From: Bacteroidaceae bacterium
Lineage (GTDB): Bacteria > Bacteroidota > Bacteroidia > Bacteroidales > Bacteroidaceae
Assembly: GCA_017447625.1 (NCBI GenBank)
Contig: JAFSNB010000039.1
Coordinates: 62,001 to 126,000, forward strand
Direction of reading: 5' to 3'
Length of the DNA stretch: 64,000 nt
Shown here: piece by piece, positions 53,941-62,357 of the stretch
How the letters are laid out: each line of letters starts with the position of its first letter
Numbering within the stretch: the stretch's first letter is position 1
The notes under the pieces: generated by a model
What the model was told of the DNA's origin: nothing
Seen by the model: only the letters and a program-made list of their open reading frames with translations
Database searches by the model: none
Position numbers and translations under genes: made by a program

Positions 53941-54582
53941 ATGAAAAAAGACAATCTGAAAAGCCAGTATCGTGTCAACGAGCAAATCCGCGTTCGCGAA
54001 GTGCGTATCGTCGGAGATGACATCGAATCAACAGTGATGGATACACGCCAGGCCCTGCAGCTCGCAGAGCAGAAAGGCGTGGATCTGGTTGAGATCTCAC
54101 CGAACGCCACACCTCCCGTGTGCCGCCTCATCGACTACTCCAAGTTCATCTACCAACAGAAGAAACGCCAGAAGGAGATGAAGGCCAAGCAGGTGAAGAT
54201 AGACATCAAGGAAATCCGCTTCGGACCGCAGACGGACGACCACGACTATGAGTTCAAACTCAAGCACGCCAAGGGCTTCCTGTCCGACGGCGACAAAGTC
54301 AAGGCATACGTCTTCTTCAAGGGACGTTCCATCCTGTTCAAGGAACAGGGCGAAGTGCTCCTGCTCCGTTTCGCACAGGATCTGGAGGAATACGGTAAGG
54401 TGGAGTCGATGCCCGTGCTTGAAGGCAAGCGCATGACTATGTTCATCTCACCCAAGAAGACCACTCCTAAAGCCCCGAAGGTGGAGGAAGAAGCTGACGA
54501 GACAGAAGTTGTCGAGCGCCGCAAACCCCAGCAGAAAGCCCAGAAGGAATACACCGGGCCGAAAGTCGAGGGAGAAGATTGA
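53941..54582 (+). CDS. infC: Translation initiation factor IF-3
   Basis: Keeps ribosomal subunits apart and checks start-codon pairing. N-domain about 8-80 ([20 protein letters not shown]), linker, C-domain about 85-170 ([20 protein letters not shown], then VMFISPKK-like MTMFISPKK). A C-terminal extension of about 40 charged residues ([20 protein letters not shown]) is longer than in E. coli IF-3. ATG at 53941 is used; the TTG three codons upstream is less likely. Confidence 0.96.
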   Translation: MKKDNLKSQYRVNEQIRVREVRIVGDDIESTVMDTRQALQLAEQKGVDLVEISPNATPPVCRLIDYSKFIYQQKKRQKEMKAKQVKIDIKEIRFGPQTDDHDYEFKLKHAKGFLSDGDKVKAYVFFKGRSILFKEQGEVLLLRFAQDLEEYGKVESMPVLEGKRMTMFISPKKTTPKAPKVEEEADETEVVERRKPQQKAQKEYTGPKVEGED

Positions 54583-54767
54583 TAATCAATGCATAATGCA
54601 GAATTCATAATGCATAATTAAGCTGGCGCAAAGTTGCCAAGAAGAGCAGAGGCTCATTATTATGAATTGTGAATTAAGAATTAAGAATTAAAAAAAGGCT
54701 GTGCGCTGCGCCTGGTATATGCGTTGCCACGCCGTTAATTAAATAACAATTTAAACAAACAAAAAAA

Positions 54768-54965
54768 ATGCCAAAAGTAAAGACGAATTCCGGTGCCAAA
54801 AAGCGTTTCGTGCTTACCGGAACGGGTAAGATCAAGCGTCATCACGCTTATCACAGCCACATCCTGACAAAGAAGGAGAAGACGCAGAAGCGTAACCTCC
54901 AGCACAGCGACCTTGTCGTAACAGCCAACCGCCGCCAAGTGCGCGAGCTCCTGCTGCTCCGTTAA
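54768..54965 (+). CDS. rpmI: 50S ribosomal protein L35
   Basis: A 65-residue basic protein with the family opening [20 protein letters not shown] and [12 protein letters not shown]. It lies between infC and rplT. The spacer after infC (54583-54767) contains TAATGCATAATGCAGAATTC-like words and no gene. Confidence 0.97.
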   Translation: MPKVKTNSGAKKRFVLTGTGKIKRHHAYHSHILTKKEKTQKRNLQHSDLVVTANRRQVRELLLLR

Positions 54966-55073
54966 TCCTAAACTTTATTCAGGAAAGAGATTTACCCACA
55001 CAGTCATTAACCGGATTCATGGCACTCAAAGACTGAAACATTTCAGCGCCTGCATCCAAAAAGAAACAAAATT

Positions 55074-55418
55074 ATGCCAAGATCAGTGAATCACGTGGCT
55101 TCAAGAGCCAAGAGAAAGAGAATTTTAGGTTTAACACGCGGCTATTTCGGCGCACGCAAGAACGTGTGGACCGTTGCCAAGAACACCTGGGAAAAGGGTC
55201 TCACCTATGCCTATCGCGACCGCAAGGCTAAGAAGCGCAATTTCCGCGCTCTGTGGATTCAGCGTATCAACGCTGCCGCACGCCTCGAAGGACTGAACTA
55301 CAGCCAGTTCATGGGCCGCATCCACAAGGCTGGTATCGAAATCAACCGCAAGGTGCTCGCCGACCTGGCCATGAACGCTCCCGAAGTGTTCAAGACCATC
55401 GTGGAAAAGGTAAAGTAA
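55074..55418 (+). CDS. rplT: 50S ribosomal protein L20
   Basis: A 114-residue rRNA-binding protein needed early in large-subunit assembly ([20 protein letters not shown], then [20 protein letters not shown] and [20 protein letters not shown]). It completes the conserved infC-rpmI-rplT order. Confidence 0.98.
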   Translation: MPRSVNHVASRAKRKRILGLTRGYFGARKNVWTVAKNTWEKGLTYAYRDRKAKKRNFRALWIQRINAAARLEGLNYSQFMGRIHKAGIEINRKVLADLAMNAPEVFKTIVEKVK

Positions 55419-55447
55419 ACCGATTCTCCTTCCAAAGAAGAACTGAA

Positions 55448-55471
55448 AGGGCTCTCCCCAAAGGAGGGCCC
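55448..55471 (+). terminator. Terminator after rplT
   Basis: GGGCTCTCC-CCAA-AGGAGGGCCC forms a GC-rich stem 30 bases after the rplT stop, followed by ATTTAAG. The T-run is short. Confidence 0.55.
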
Positions 55472-55493
55472 ATTTAAGACCCACAAATCTAAT

Positions 55494-55608
55494 TGAAAGG
55501 AAGTTAAAAGGAATGGAAGGGACGATACTCACAACAATGACATTTGTCCCTTTAACTTCCAAACGTAGCGATAACTTCTCTTTAACTTCCCTTTAACTTC
55601 CATAAATT
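55494..55608. repeat. TTTAACTTCC repeats and long inverted pair
   Basis: GGAAGTTAAAAGG (about 55499) pairs with CCCTTTAACTTCC (about 55549), and the word CCCTTTAACTTCC or CTCTTTAACTTCC recurs at about 55577 and 55590. It lies in the leader of the epimerase gene. Confidence 0.65.
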
Positions 55609-55623
55609 TAAACCATCAAAAAA

Positions 55624-56037
55624 ATGAAAATCTCTAAAATCGAACATCTCGGCATTGCCGTGCAGAGCATCGACGAAGTGCTCCCCTATTTCGAAAACGT
55701 ACTGGGCCTGAAGTGCTACAAGACAGAAGTCGTTGAGGACCAGAAAGTGAAGACCGCCTTCCTGCAGGTCGGCGAGGTAAAGCTGGAGCTCCTGGAGCCC
55801 ACATGCCCCGAAAGCACCATCCAGAAGTGGTTAGACAAAGGCAACAAGGGCGTTCACCACGTAGCCTTCTGCATCGAGGACGGCGTAGCCAACGCACTCG
55901 CTGAATGTGACGAGAAGGGCATCCGCCTCATCGACGCCGCTCCGCGCAAGGGTGCCGACGGTCTCCAGATCGCTTTCCTCCACCCGAAATCCACTGTCGG
56001 CATCCTCACAGAGCTCTGCGAAGACCCGAACAAGTAA
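55624..56037 (+). CDS. mce: Methylmalonyl-CoA epimerase
   Basis: Interconverts (R)- and (S)-methylmalonyl-CoA in the succinate-to-propionate pathway of Bacteroidales. The 137-residue glyoxalase-fold protein contains IEHLGIAVQSIDEVLPYFEN, KVKTAFLQVGEVKLELLEPT, NKGVHHVAFCIEDG and ends in HPKSTVGILTELCE, with the metal-ligand His and Glu positions of the family. Its stop is followed directly by the ATG of the NUDIX gene. Confidence 0.93.
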   Translation: MKISKIEHLGIAVQSIDEVLPYFENVLGLKCYKTEVVEDQKVKTAFLQVGEVKLELLEPTCPESTIQKWLDKGNKGVHHVAFCIEDGVANALAECDEKGIRLIDAAPRKGADGLQIAFLHPKSTVGILTELCEDPNK

Positions 56038-56577
56038 ATGAGGAATATGGACTGGAAGGTGCTCAAGTCAGAGTACCTTTTCAAACGCCCCTGGCTCACC
56101 GCACGCCGCGACACCTGTCAGCTGCCGGACGGCCGCATCATGGACGAATACTACGTGCTGGAATATCCCACGTTCATCAACGTCATCGCCATAACCAAAG
56201 ACGATGAGATGGTGCTCGTGCGTCAGTATCGTCACGGACTCGGCCGCACCTGCTTCGAACTGGTGGCCGGCTGCGTGGAGGAGGGCGAAGACCCGATGGT
56301 AGCCGCCCAGCGCGAACTGCTCGAAGAGACGGGCTTCTCAGGAGGCGAATGGACAGAGACCATGTGCTACTAATGCAACGCCAGCGCGATGAACAACCTC
56401 TCCCACAGCTACCTCGCCGTAGGAGTGGAGCGCACGGACACCCAGCATCTTGATGCCAACGAAGACATCGAAGTCTATACCTTCCCTAAGGACGAGGTCC
56501 ACCAGATGCTTCTTCGCGGCGACTTCATGCAGGCCTCCATGATCGCCCCACTCTACAAGTTCTTCGCTGAACATTGA
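56038..56577 (+). pseudogene. NUDIX hydrolase interrupted by one in-frame TAA
   Basis: One continuous frame encodes a NUDIX hydrolase of about 179 residues, but codon 112 is TAA (56371-56373; ...GEWTETMCY-stop-CNASAMNNLSHSYLA...). The NUDIX box before it is complete: GCVEEGEDPMVAAQRELLEE then TGF. After the stop the frame continues with normal coding character to 56577 (ending LYKFFAEH). A single base change (for example TCA to TAA) would explain it. It starts immediately after mce. Either a recent pseudogene, a truncated product of 111 residues, or a base-call error. Confidence 0.8.
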
Positions 56578-56671
56578 CCAATCTACATTCTACAGGTACT
56601 TTAAAAATGTCGAATCACAAAATTTAATCGCAAGTTTCGTGACTATCTCACGATATTTAATGTCTAATAAG

Positions 56672-56777
56672 TACCTTTGGAAGCTGAAACGTGCAAAAAC
56701 AGTAATAATTAAAAATGTATTCATCAGTTTCATCAACCATTTTCGGTAAAAAGGCCTGCCAATTGTTCAATGATTAA
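56672..56777 (+). CDS. Possible 20-residue peptide gene with its own promoter
   Basis: TACCTTTG (56672-56679) fits the -7 element, and an ATG at 56715 preceded by AATAATTAAAA (an A-rich Bacteroidetes-type ribosome site) opens MYSSVSSTIFGKKACQLFND, stop at 56775-56777. It ends against the 3' end of the HAD gene on the other strand. It may be a small peptide, the stump of a lost gene, or chance; no -33 box is found. Confidence 0.3.
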
Positions 56778-56778
56778 C

Positions 56779-57858
56779 TCAGTTGTTGAAAGTGAAGTCA
56801 ACTTTCTGCACGTTGTCGCCATAGATGGTGCGGAAGTCGTCGCGCATGGAGATGACGTGGTAGCCGTTTGCACGCCACTGCTCCCCTAACGCGAGAGCTT
56901 TGTCACGGTTGGCGTGGTCGCGGGCATCATCGTCGGCGATGAGCATGAAGGCGGCGGTGCGATGTTCCTTGTTGCTCAGGCAGTAGTTGTGCATAGCGCT
57001 GTCGCCACCGCTGTTGCCGAACGAGAGCACAGGCACCTTGCCAATCTCCTGCGAGATCTGCAGCACTTTGTTGGTCTTCAGGTTCTTGATAATCAGGCTG
57101 TCGGTGCGGACGAGATACTCCGCCTGACTCATGGTGTAGTTGACACCGGCCACCTCGCCCTGATTGCTCGACTTGTACCACACGTCCATGCCGATGACGC
57201 GGTTGGGCGCTATGCCGATGCTCTCGACCAGAGCTCGGCAGATGGCGCGGTCGGAGCCGGAGACGACATAATAGGTGAAGCCGTTGTCTTTCAGATAGTC
57301 GAACACTTCGAGCATCGGTTTGTAGAAGCTCTGGGCGTAGGTCATGCCGGTGAAGCCGTTGGCGGGCAGGGCTGCGTAGGCCTTCACATAAGCATCGAAC
57401 TCGGCGACGGTCATTCCGGCGTAGGCTTTGGCTGCGGCACGGGCGTGAATCATATCGAAATGGTCAGGCAGTTTCTTGCCGGTGCGGACGAAATCGCGTA
57501 TGGCTTGTGCTGCCTGGCGGACATCCTCGGGCGCTCTGTCGCGATACGTGGTGTCGTCGAGCACGCGGTATTCCAGCATGTTGTACTCGAAATAGGTGGG
57601 ATAGAGCTCACCGACGAAGGTGCCGTCCATGTCGAAGGTGGCTATGCGGTCTTCCACGCGGATGAAGTTGGCCGACTGCGGGTTAGTCACGTCCTCGACG
57701 TATGTCTTCAGGGCTGTGAGGGCGTCGCACTGGTTCCACGACTGGAAATAGACCTTCGCAGCCGGCACCTCAACGCCATTGTTATCTTCTTTGCTGCACG
57801 ATGTCAGCGTCACGGTAGCCATCATGGCGGCTACGACCAGAAATAGAAGCTTCTTCAT
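56779..57858 (-). CDS. HAD-superfamily phosphatase lipoprotein
   Basis: I start at 57858 (MKKLLFLVVAAMMATVTLTS), which gives a lipobox LTSC with Cys21; nine upstream residues are excluded. The HAD motifs are motif I FDMDGTF (nucleophile Asp76, acid/base Asp78), motif II YVVSGSDRAIC and motif IV GNSGGDSAM. The cap region lies between I and II (about 85-190). It is probably an envelope-anchored phosphatase; the substrate is unknown. The 359-residue protein is the last gene of a minus-strand group with the TPR gene. Confidence 0.85.
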   Translation of the reverse strand: MKKLLFLVVAAMMATVTLTSCSKEDNNGVEVPAAKVYFQSWNQCDALTALKTYVEDVTNPQSANFIRVEDRIATFDMDGTFVGELYPTYFEYNMLEYRVLDDTTYRDRAPEDVRQAAQAIRDFVRTGKKLPDHFDMIHARAAAKAYAGMTVAEFDAYVKAYAALPANGFTGMTYAQSFYKPMLEVFDYLKDNGFTYYVVSGSDRAICRALVESIGIAPNRVIGMDVWYKSSNQGEVAGVNYTMSQAEYLVRTDSLIIKNLKTNKVLQISQEIGKVPVLSFGNSGGDSAMHNYCLSNKEHRTAAFMLIADDDARDHANRDKALALGEQWRANGYHVISMRDDFRTIYGDNVQKVDFTFNN

Positions 57859-57920
57859 TGTCTCCACATGAAAAGGGGGAACCAACGGCTCCCCTTTATG
57901 TTATAATTTAAGTTTCGAAA

Positions 57921-59327
57921 TTACTTTTTGCCACCGGCTTTCCAGAAGTCTTCCTCAGCCTTCAGCTCGGCCTGCTGCTTGTCGTAGGCGGCCTTCTGAC
58001 GGGCGTACTCGGCGTTGTGTGCCTGAACGGTCTGGATGTTCTGCTTCAGACGGTTGGCAGAACCGCTGACGGTGATGTCGGCCTCGGCTGCTTTGTTGCA
58101 GAAAGCGATGGCCTGATCATAGTTCTTCTGCTTGATGGCGATGTTTGCACGCTGCATGAAGGCCTTGCCCTCGAGGTCGGCGTTGAACTGTACGGCTTTG
58201 TCGAGATACTGACCAGCTCCGGTGAAGTCGCCGCTCTTCTGCATGGCGTTGGCGATGCGGATGCAGATGCTGCCCTTCTGGTTGTCGCTCTTGCAGAGGT
58301 CGAGGGCTTCGTTGTAGTACTTCACGCTCTGGGCGGCGTTCTGCTCCTTAGCGTACTTCTGTGCGAGGGCGATGGCACTCTCGTAAGAGGGTTCGAGGTT
58401 GAAGGCGTATTCAGCGGCCTTGTAATAGACGGGGGTATCGTCGCAGTCGTTAGCTGCCATCACGGTGAGGGCGCCCTTGAGGTATCCGAGGTTGTCCTTG
58501 TTAGCCTCCACCTTCGGGGTGAAGATGGCTATTATCTGGTCGCGGTCGGCGGCCTTGGACTGTGCGAAGAGGCCCTCGATGGTGTTCAGCGGAGCATCGT
58601 ACTTGTCCACGATCTTCTGTGCCTTGGCTGCATCGGGCTCTTCCTTGGCGAGCTGGAGCATACGGTCGCACACGTCCTTGCTCTCGAGGTAGTCCTGCAG
58701 GAACTGCTCGCGGAAGCCGTTGTTGTCTTTCTGGTACATGGCGTATGAGGTGCGGAAGTAGCTGTCGAGAACGAAGCCTTCGACCTCGCGACCGCCGTGT
58801 TCATTAATTTTCTTGATACCGTCGGAGAAGAGGGCGTAGCTCTTTTCAAGGGTGAAGGCGGGATCTGCCTGCGGGCCGAGGAATGCGTAGTCGTAGGCTT
58901 TGCGGGCTATGACGTCGCCCTCGGTGGCCTGTTTGTGGGGAGCCTCGAAGGAGTTGAGTCCGGCGAGGTTCTTGACGCGGAGGTCATAGAGATCCATGAG
59001 TTCCTTGAAGAGTTCCTGCTTCTTGGCAACGTCCTGCTCTGCCTGAACCATCATGAAGAGCATATATGCGCCGTTGGTGTAGATGCCTTTCTGTGCGAAG
59101 GGAACTTTGTTGATGAGCCATTTCCAGCACTCGTGAGCCTCGGCCCAGTTGCTCTGCTCTACGGCCATCTGGAAGAGGCTGAGCTGCTGACGTGCCTGAG
59201 TGGCCTCGTCGTTGTCCGGCAGCATCATGTTGATGCGGTCGATAGTGCTTGTGCCTTCATATTGAGCCATTGCGGGAGCCGAGATAGCGGCCAGACCGAT
59301 GGCAAGGATAAAATTACGCAGTTTCAT
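57921..59327 (-). CDS. Exported tetratricopeptide-repeat protein
   Basis: A 468-residue protein with a signal peptide (about 1-21, cleaved after PAMA). TPR-like helix pairs occupy much of it, clearest at about 320-420 (YESAIALAQKYAKEQNAAQS, then VKYYNEALDLCKSDNQKGSI and GAGQYLDKAVQFNADLEGKA). The C-terminal end is a charged helix (EYARQKAAYDKQQAELKAEE). It is probably a periplasmic scaffold. It lies between the 202-residue unknown protein and the HAD lipoprotein, all in one direction. Confidence 0.85.
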   Translation of the reverse strand: MKLRNFILAIGLAAISAPAMAQYEGTSTIDRINMMLPDNDEATQARQQLSLFQMAVEQSNWAEAHECWKWLINKVPFAQKGIYTNGAYMLFMMVQAEQDVAKKQELFKELMDLYDLRVKNLAGLNSFEAPHKQATEGDVIARKAYDYAFLGPQADPAFTLEKSYALFSDGIKKINEHGGREVEGFVLDSYFRTSYAMYQKDNNGFREQFLQDYLESKDVCDRMLQLAKEEPDAAKAQKIVDKYDAPLNTIEGLFAQSKAADRDQIIAIFTPKVEANKDNLGYLKGALTVMAANDCDDTPVYYKAAEYAFNLEPSYESAIALAQKYAKEQNAAQSVKYYNEALDLCKSDNQKGSICIRIANAMQKSGDFTGAGQYLDKAVQFNADLEGKAFMQRANIAIKQKNYDQAIAFCNKAAEADITVSGSANRLKQNIQTVQAHNAEYARQKAAYDKQQAELKAEEDFWKAGGKK

Positions 59328-59380
59328 AATCAGTTTGTGTTTTTTCGTTATTGTCTGTCTTTGTCGTATGATTTTGTTAT

Positions 59381-59989
59381 TTAGACCTCGATTTCGTCCA
59401 ATGGTTTAAGACCAAGGTATCTCCACTTGAAGTTCTTGCCCTTGATGGAGGGGAACTGGCTGCGGGGGTCGATGTCTCCGCGACGGCGCAGATGATCCAC
59501 GACGCGGTCGTAGCTGTCCTGGACGCTGTAGGCCTTGAGGCGTGCACCGAACGGGGTGTCAATATAGTCGTACTTGCCCGTGCGGGGATTGAGCATGACA
59601 CGCTTGAAGTACATCTCGACGTCGTACCAGCCGGGGTTGATGTCCGAGAGACGCATCTGCAACTGCTCCTTGCGCGAGGGCTTGGCGGGCTGCGGTTCGC
59701 CGCCTTCGGGGGCAGCAACGGCGGGGTCGTCTATCACCTGTGCGCCCTTGCCGTTGGCCTTGAACTCTTCCAGATTGTTTGCCAGAGTCTTTATTACTAT
59801 AAAGTACACGCGCGGGCGTACCTTATATCTCTTTGGATAAGGAACACTACTTGTGGCGTACTCGCGGAATTCAGCCTCGAACTGAGGTGTCATGTTGAAT
59901 CCCTGAAAACTGGCGATGAACTGGAGTGCTTCCTCCACGCTGGTCACGACACATTCATCATCAAAGTAGCGAATGTAAAGGTTCATCAT
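59381..59989 (-). CDS. Unknown 202-residue protein
   Basis: No signal peptide or membrane helix. The N-terminal part (about 1-75: YIRYFDDECVVTSVEEALQF, then RPRVYFIVIKTLANNLEEF) and the C-terminal part (about 115-202: LQMRLSDINPGWYDVEMYFK, then RVVDHLRRRGDIDPRSQFPS) are separated by a proline/alanine-rich linker (about 85-112). I do not recognise the family, though the composition suggests a conserved Bacteroidales cytoplasmic protein. It heads the group of three minus-strand genes and has a promoter upstream. Confidence 0.7.
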   Translation of the reverse strand: MMNLYIRYFDDECVVTSVEEALQFIASFQGFNMTPQFEAEFREYATSSVPYPKRYKVRPRVYFIVIKTLANNLEEFKANGKGAQVIDDPAVAAPEGGEPQPAKPSRKEQLQMRLSDINPGWYDVEMYFKRVMLNPRTGKYDYIDTPFGARLKAYSVQDSYDRVVDHLRRRGDIDPRSQFPSIKGKNFKWRYLGLKPLDEIEV

Positions 59990-60107
59990 TTATGACTAAA
60001 GTAAAAAGTATAAATTAAAAATTAAAAGGTTAAACGCGGCCTACCTTTCGCGTTATTACGTTATACCGTTATATCGTTATTACGCCGGGCCGACTTAAAA
60101 ACGGCTG

Positions 60108-60139
60108 CAAAGGTAGAGCTTTTAGTGTGATTATGCAAG
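60108..60139 (-). promoter_or_regulatory. Promoter of the three-gene group ending in the HAD lipoprotein
   Basis: Minus-strand TACCTTTG (plus 60108-60115) is a full -7 match; the -33 at 20 bases reads CTTG (plus 60136-60139), a near match. Transcription should start near 60101. The leader contains near-copies of CGTTATTA (60050-60082, period 8-9). Confidence 0.55.
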
Positions 60140-60159
60140 CAAATCGGCCGTTTTTATGC

Positions 60160-60921
60160 TTATTTAATATTCGCACGCAGGCGACCCCACTCATCAAAAG
60201 CCCTACGGGAGGAGAGCCAAACGGCGAGCATCAGCGACACCATGGAGGCTACGAGGGTGATGACGGTGATGACCAACTGATACTGAACAGCTATGCCGGG
60301 CGACTGACCGCCGAGTATCTGACCAATCATCGTGCCGGGCAGAGCCACTATGCCCATAACGGCCATGTTTGCGATACATGGTGAGAAGCTCTTCACCACA
60401 CCCTCGCGAAGAAAAGGCAAGAGGGCATCGAAACGCGAGAGGCCGTTGCCGAGATAATAGTAGTAGGCCGCCTGCCCGTGTTGCAGGTCTCGGTAGAAGG
60501 TGGAGAGAGCCACGACGTTCACACCGAGCATATTCCCGAAGAGGATGCCCATGATGGGGATGAAGTACTGGGCGGCGAAGACGTTGTCCAAACCCATCAC
60601 GACGGCCAGCGTGTAGCCTCCGACAAGCACGGCAGCAACGAACATACCGACAAAGACGGGTACGGCAGCTATGCTACGCGGCAGACTCGTGCGGCTCACG
60701 GTGGTGTGTGTGGCTATGAGAGCCATGATAATCACCCAGAGCATATTCACCCACGGGTTGTTCCACTCGAAGAGGTAGCGCAGATAGATGCTGATGAACG
60801 CCAGTTGCACAATCATGCGCAACGTAGCCACAAGCATCGCCTTGACGAGACCTGTGCGCAGCCGCCACAAGAAGAACAGCGGGATAAGCAGGATGGGGAT
60901 GGAGAAGATTAGAAGTCTCAC
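60160..60921 (-). CDS. fetB: FetB-type ABC transporter permease (UPF0014)
   Basis: Inner-membrane permease of 253 residues with about seven hydrophobic helices and the conserved segments PWVNMLWVIIMALIATHTTV, FFIPIMGILFGNMLG-like QYFIPIMGILFGNMLGVNVV and LPGTMIGQILGGQSPGIAVQ. E. coli FetAB was reported to export iron and to aid oxidative-stress resistance. GTG at 60921 is the start. Its ATPase partner fetA lies 2.4 kb upstream, separated by aguB and aguA. Confidence 0.88.
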   Translation of the reverse strand: MRLLIFSIPILLIPLFFLWRLRTGLVKAMLVATLRMIVQLAFISIYLRYLFEWNNPWVNMLWVIIMALIATHTTVSRTSLPRSIAAVPVFVGMFVAAVLVGGYTLAVVMGLDNVFAAQYFIPIMGILFGNMLGVNVVALSTFYRDLQHGQAAYYYYLGNGLSRFDALLPFLREGVVKSFSPCIANMAVMGIVALPGTMIGQILGGQSPGIAVQYQLVITVITLVASMVSLMLAVWLSSRRAFDEWGRLRANIK

Positions 60922-60927
60922 TGTTAA

Positions 60928-60960
60928 AGGGTCCCCCGTAACCCCCCGAGGGGGTGTTTG
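60928..60960. repeat. Palindromic GC-rich repeat upstream of fetB
   Basis: GGGTCCCCCGTAACCCCCCG-AGGGGGTG, another variant. Then near-copies of TTAGAGATT follow (60966-61005). Confidence 0.65.
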
Positions 60961-61020
60961 GGTTGGAGTTTAGAGGTTAGAGATTAGAGATTTGAGATTA
61001 GAGATAGCGGCATTTCCGGT

Positions 61021-61066
61021 CTTCATTTCGCTCCCTCCCTACAGGGAGGGCGGGGGGAGAGTCCTA
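61021..61066. repeat. Palindromic repeat over the end of aguA
   Basis: TCATTTCGCTCCCTCCCTAC-AGGGAGGGCGGGGGGAGAGTCC. On the minus strand it encodes RTLPPPSL and the TAG stop of aguA. It is nearly identical to 25309-25354. Confidence 0.85.
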
Positions 61067-62226
61067 AGAGTTCCTTTTGGATATTGCATCGCGGAGCAAT
61101 GGATTGAGCCATGCTGACGGATGAGGACGCGGCTGTCGATATTCACTATCTCGTGGCGCGGGAAGGCACGCTGGAGCTGGCGGCGGGCTTTCTCATCGTT
61201 TACGGGCTGGCCATAGGTTGGCATCAGAACTGCTCCGTTTATCACGAGGAAATTCGCGTAGGTGGCAGGCAGCCGGTGGCCGTCGTCGGGATCGCAGATG
61301 GCATCGGGCATCGGGAGCGGATAGAGCTGACGGTCGTGCTCGGCGGCAAACGCCTGCAGTTCCTCTTCCATAAGACGCAGGTCGTCAAAGTGCGGGTCGG
61401 AGGGGTCGGAACACTGGACGTAGGCTATGGCTCCTCCCGGGCAGAAACGTGCCAGCGTGTCTATATGTCCGTCGGTGTCGTCGCCCTCGAGGTGGCCGTG
61501 GGTTAGCCATACGAGGCGGTCGGCGTGGAACCAACGGAGCAGACGCTCCTCAATGTCGGCCTTTGTCAACGGCTGATTGCGGTGGGGAGCCAGCAGACAA
61601 CTCTCGGTGGTGAGGATTGTTCCTGCGCCGTCGCTCTCTATGCTTCCTCCCTCAAGGACGAAGTCAAGATGGGACTCGTAGGTTCCATTGAGAAGCCCCT
61701 CTCCAACTCCCCCCGTGGGGGGGAGAGCTGCCTGTTCGGGGGTGACTAATTTAAGATTTATGGCGTTGTCGAGCTCGGCGTTGAACTTACCGCCCCAGCC
61801 GTTGAACTGGAAGTCGAGAAGACGCGGCCCCTTGGAGGTGATGAGGGTGAGGAAGGCATGGTCACGCGCCCAGGTGTCGTTGGTGTCTATCTTCGCAAAG
61901 CGTATGTTCGGCAAGAGGCGAGATGGCAGTTTCTCGTTCAACAGCCGGCTCACGGCCTCCGGTTCGGGAGTGACGATAAGCAGCTGCTCGCGCGATGCAA
62001 TCTCGAAAGCCAGAGTGACGTAGCATTTCGTGACCTCATCCAAGATGGGAGCCCAGTCGGTGGCGGCGTGCGGCCACGTCAGCTGCACTCCGCTCTGCGG
62101 ATACCACTCTGCCGGCCAGAACGTGGAGCGCTGCTCCGTCTGCTCGGGACCTGCCGGCCTAACCTCATGCAGAGGCAGTGTCAGGTCGGTAATTACGGGT
62201 GTGGATGGTGTGAAGTGAATTGCCAT
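61039..62226 (-). CDS. aguA: Agmatine deiminase
   Basis: Hydrolyses agmatine to N-carbamoylputrescine and ammonia. Member of the PAD_porph family; 395 residues with FWPAEWYPQSGVQLTWPHAA, NDTWARDHAFLTL, LEGGSIESDGAGTILTTESC, HGHLEGDDTDGHIDTLARFC and the catalytic cysteine in HGSIHCSAMQYPKG (about Cys377). Two parts come from palindromic repeats: an internal loop LPPTGGVGEGLL (about 166-177) and the C-terminal RTLPPPSL with the stop. The internal loop precedes the conserved substrate strand but leaves the active-site motifs intact. Confidence 0.93.
   Translation of the reverse strand: MAIHFTPSTPVITDLTLPLHEVRPAGPEQTEQRSTFWPAEWYPQSGVQLTWPHAATDWAPILDEVTKCYVTLAFEIASREQLLIVTPEPEAVSRLLNEKLPSRLLPNIRFAKIDTNDTWARDHAFLTLITSKGPRLLDFQFNGWGGKFNAELDNAINLKLVTPEQAALPPTGGVGEGLLNGTYESHLDFVLEGGSIESDGAGTILTTESCLLAPHRNQPLTKADIEERLLRWFHADRLVWLTHGHLEGDDTDGHIDTLARFCPGGAIAYVQCSDPSDPHFDDLRLMEEELQAFAAEHDRQLYPLPMPDAICDPDDGHRLPATYANFLVINGAVLMPTYGQPVNDEKARRQLQRAFPRHEIVNIDSRVLIRQHGSIHCSAMQYPKGTLRTLPPPSL
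61691..61732. repeat. Palindromic repeat translated inside aguA
   Basis: CCCCTCTCCAACTCCCCCCG-TGGGGGGGAGAG, almost identical to 25132-25178 after lptG. Read on the minus strand it gives LPPTGGVGEGLL, in frame. Confidence 0.9.
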
Positions 62227-62235
62227 ACTCGTTTT

Positions 62236-62357
62236 AATTCATAATTCATAATGCATAATGCATAATTAGCTGCGCGATGTAACCTAAGTTCTTTTAACCT
62301 CACAAAGCGCTAGTTGCTCCCCTCCCTTCGCAGGAGGGGTTGGGGGTGGGTCTTTTA
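62236..62357. repeat. Word repeat and palindromic repeat between aguA and aguB
   Basis: Near-copies of AATTCATAATGCATAATGC at 62237-62268, then GCTCCCCTCCCTTCGCAGGA-GGGGTTGGGGGTGGGTC at 62317-62353, another palindromic variant that reaches the end of aguB. Confidence 0.75.

Noticed and set aside
52806-54131. A 441-residue open frame opposite thrS and infC
   Set aside because: Antisense to two essential genes with full motifs; no independent support.
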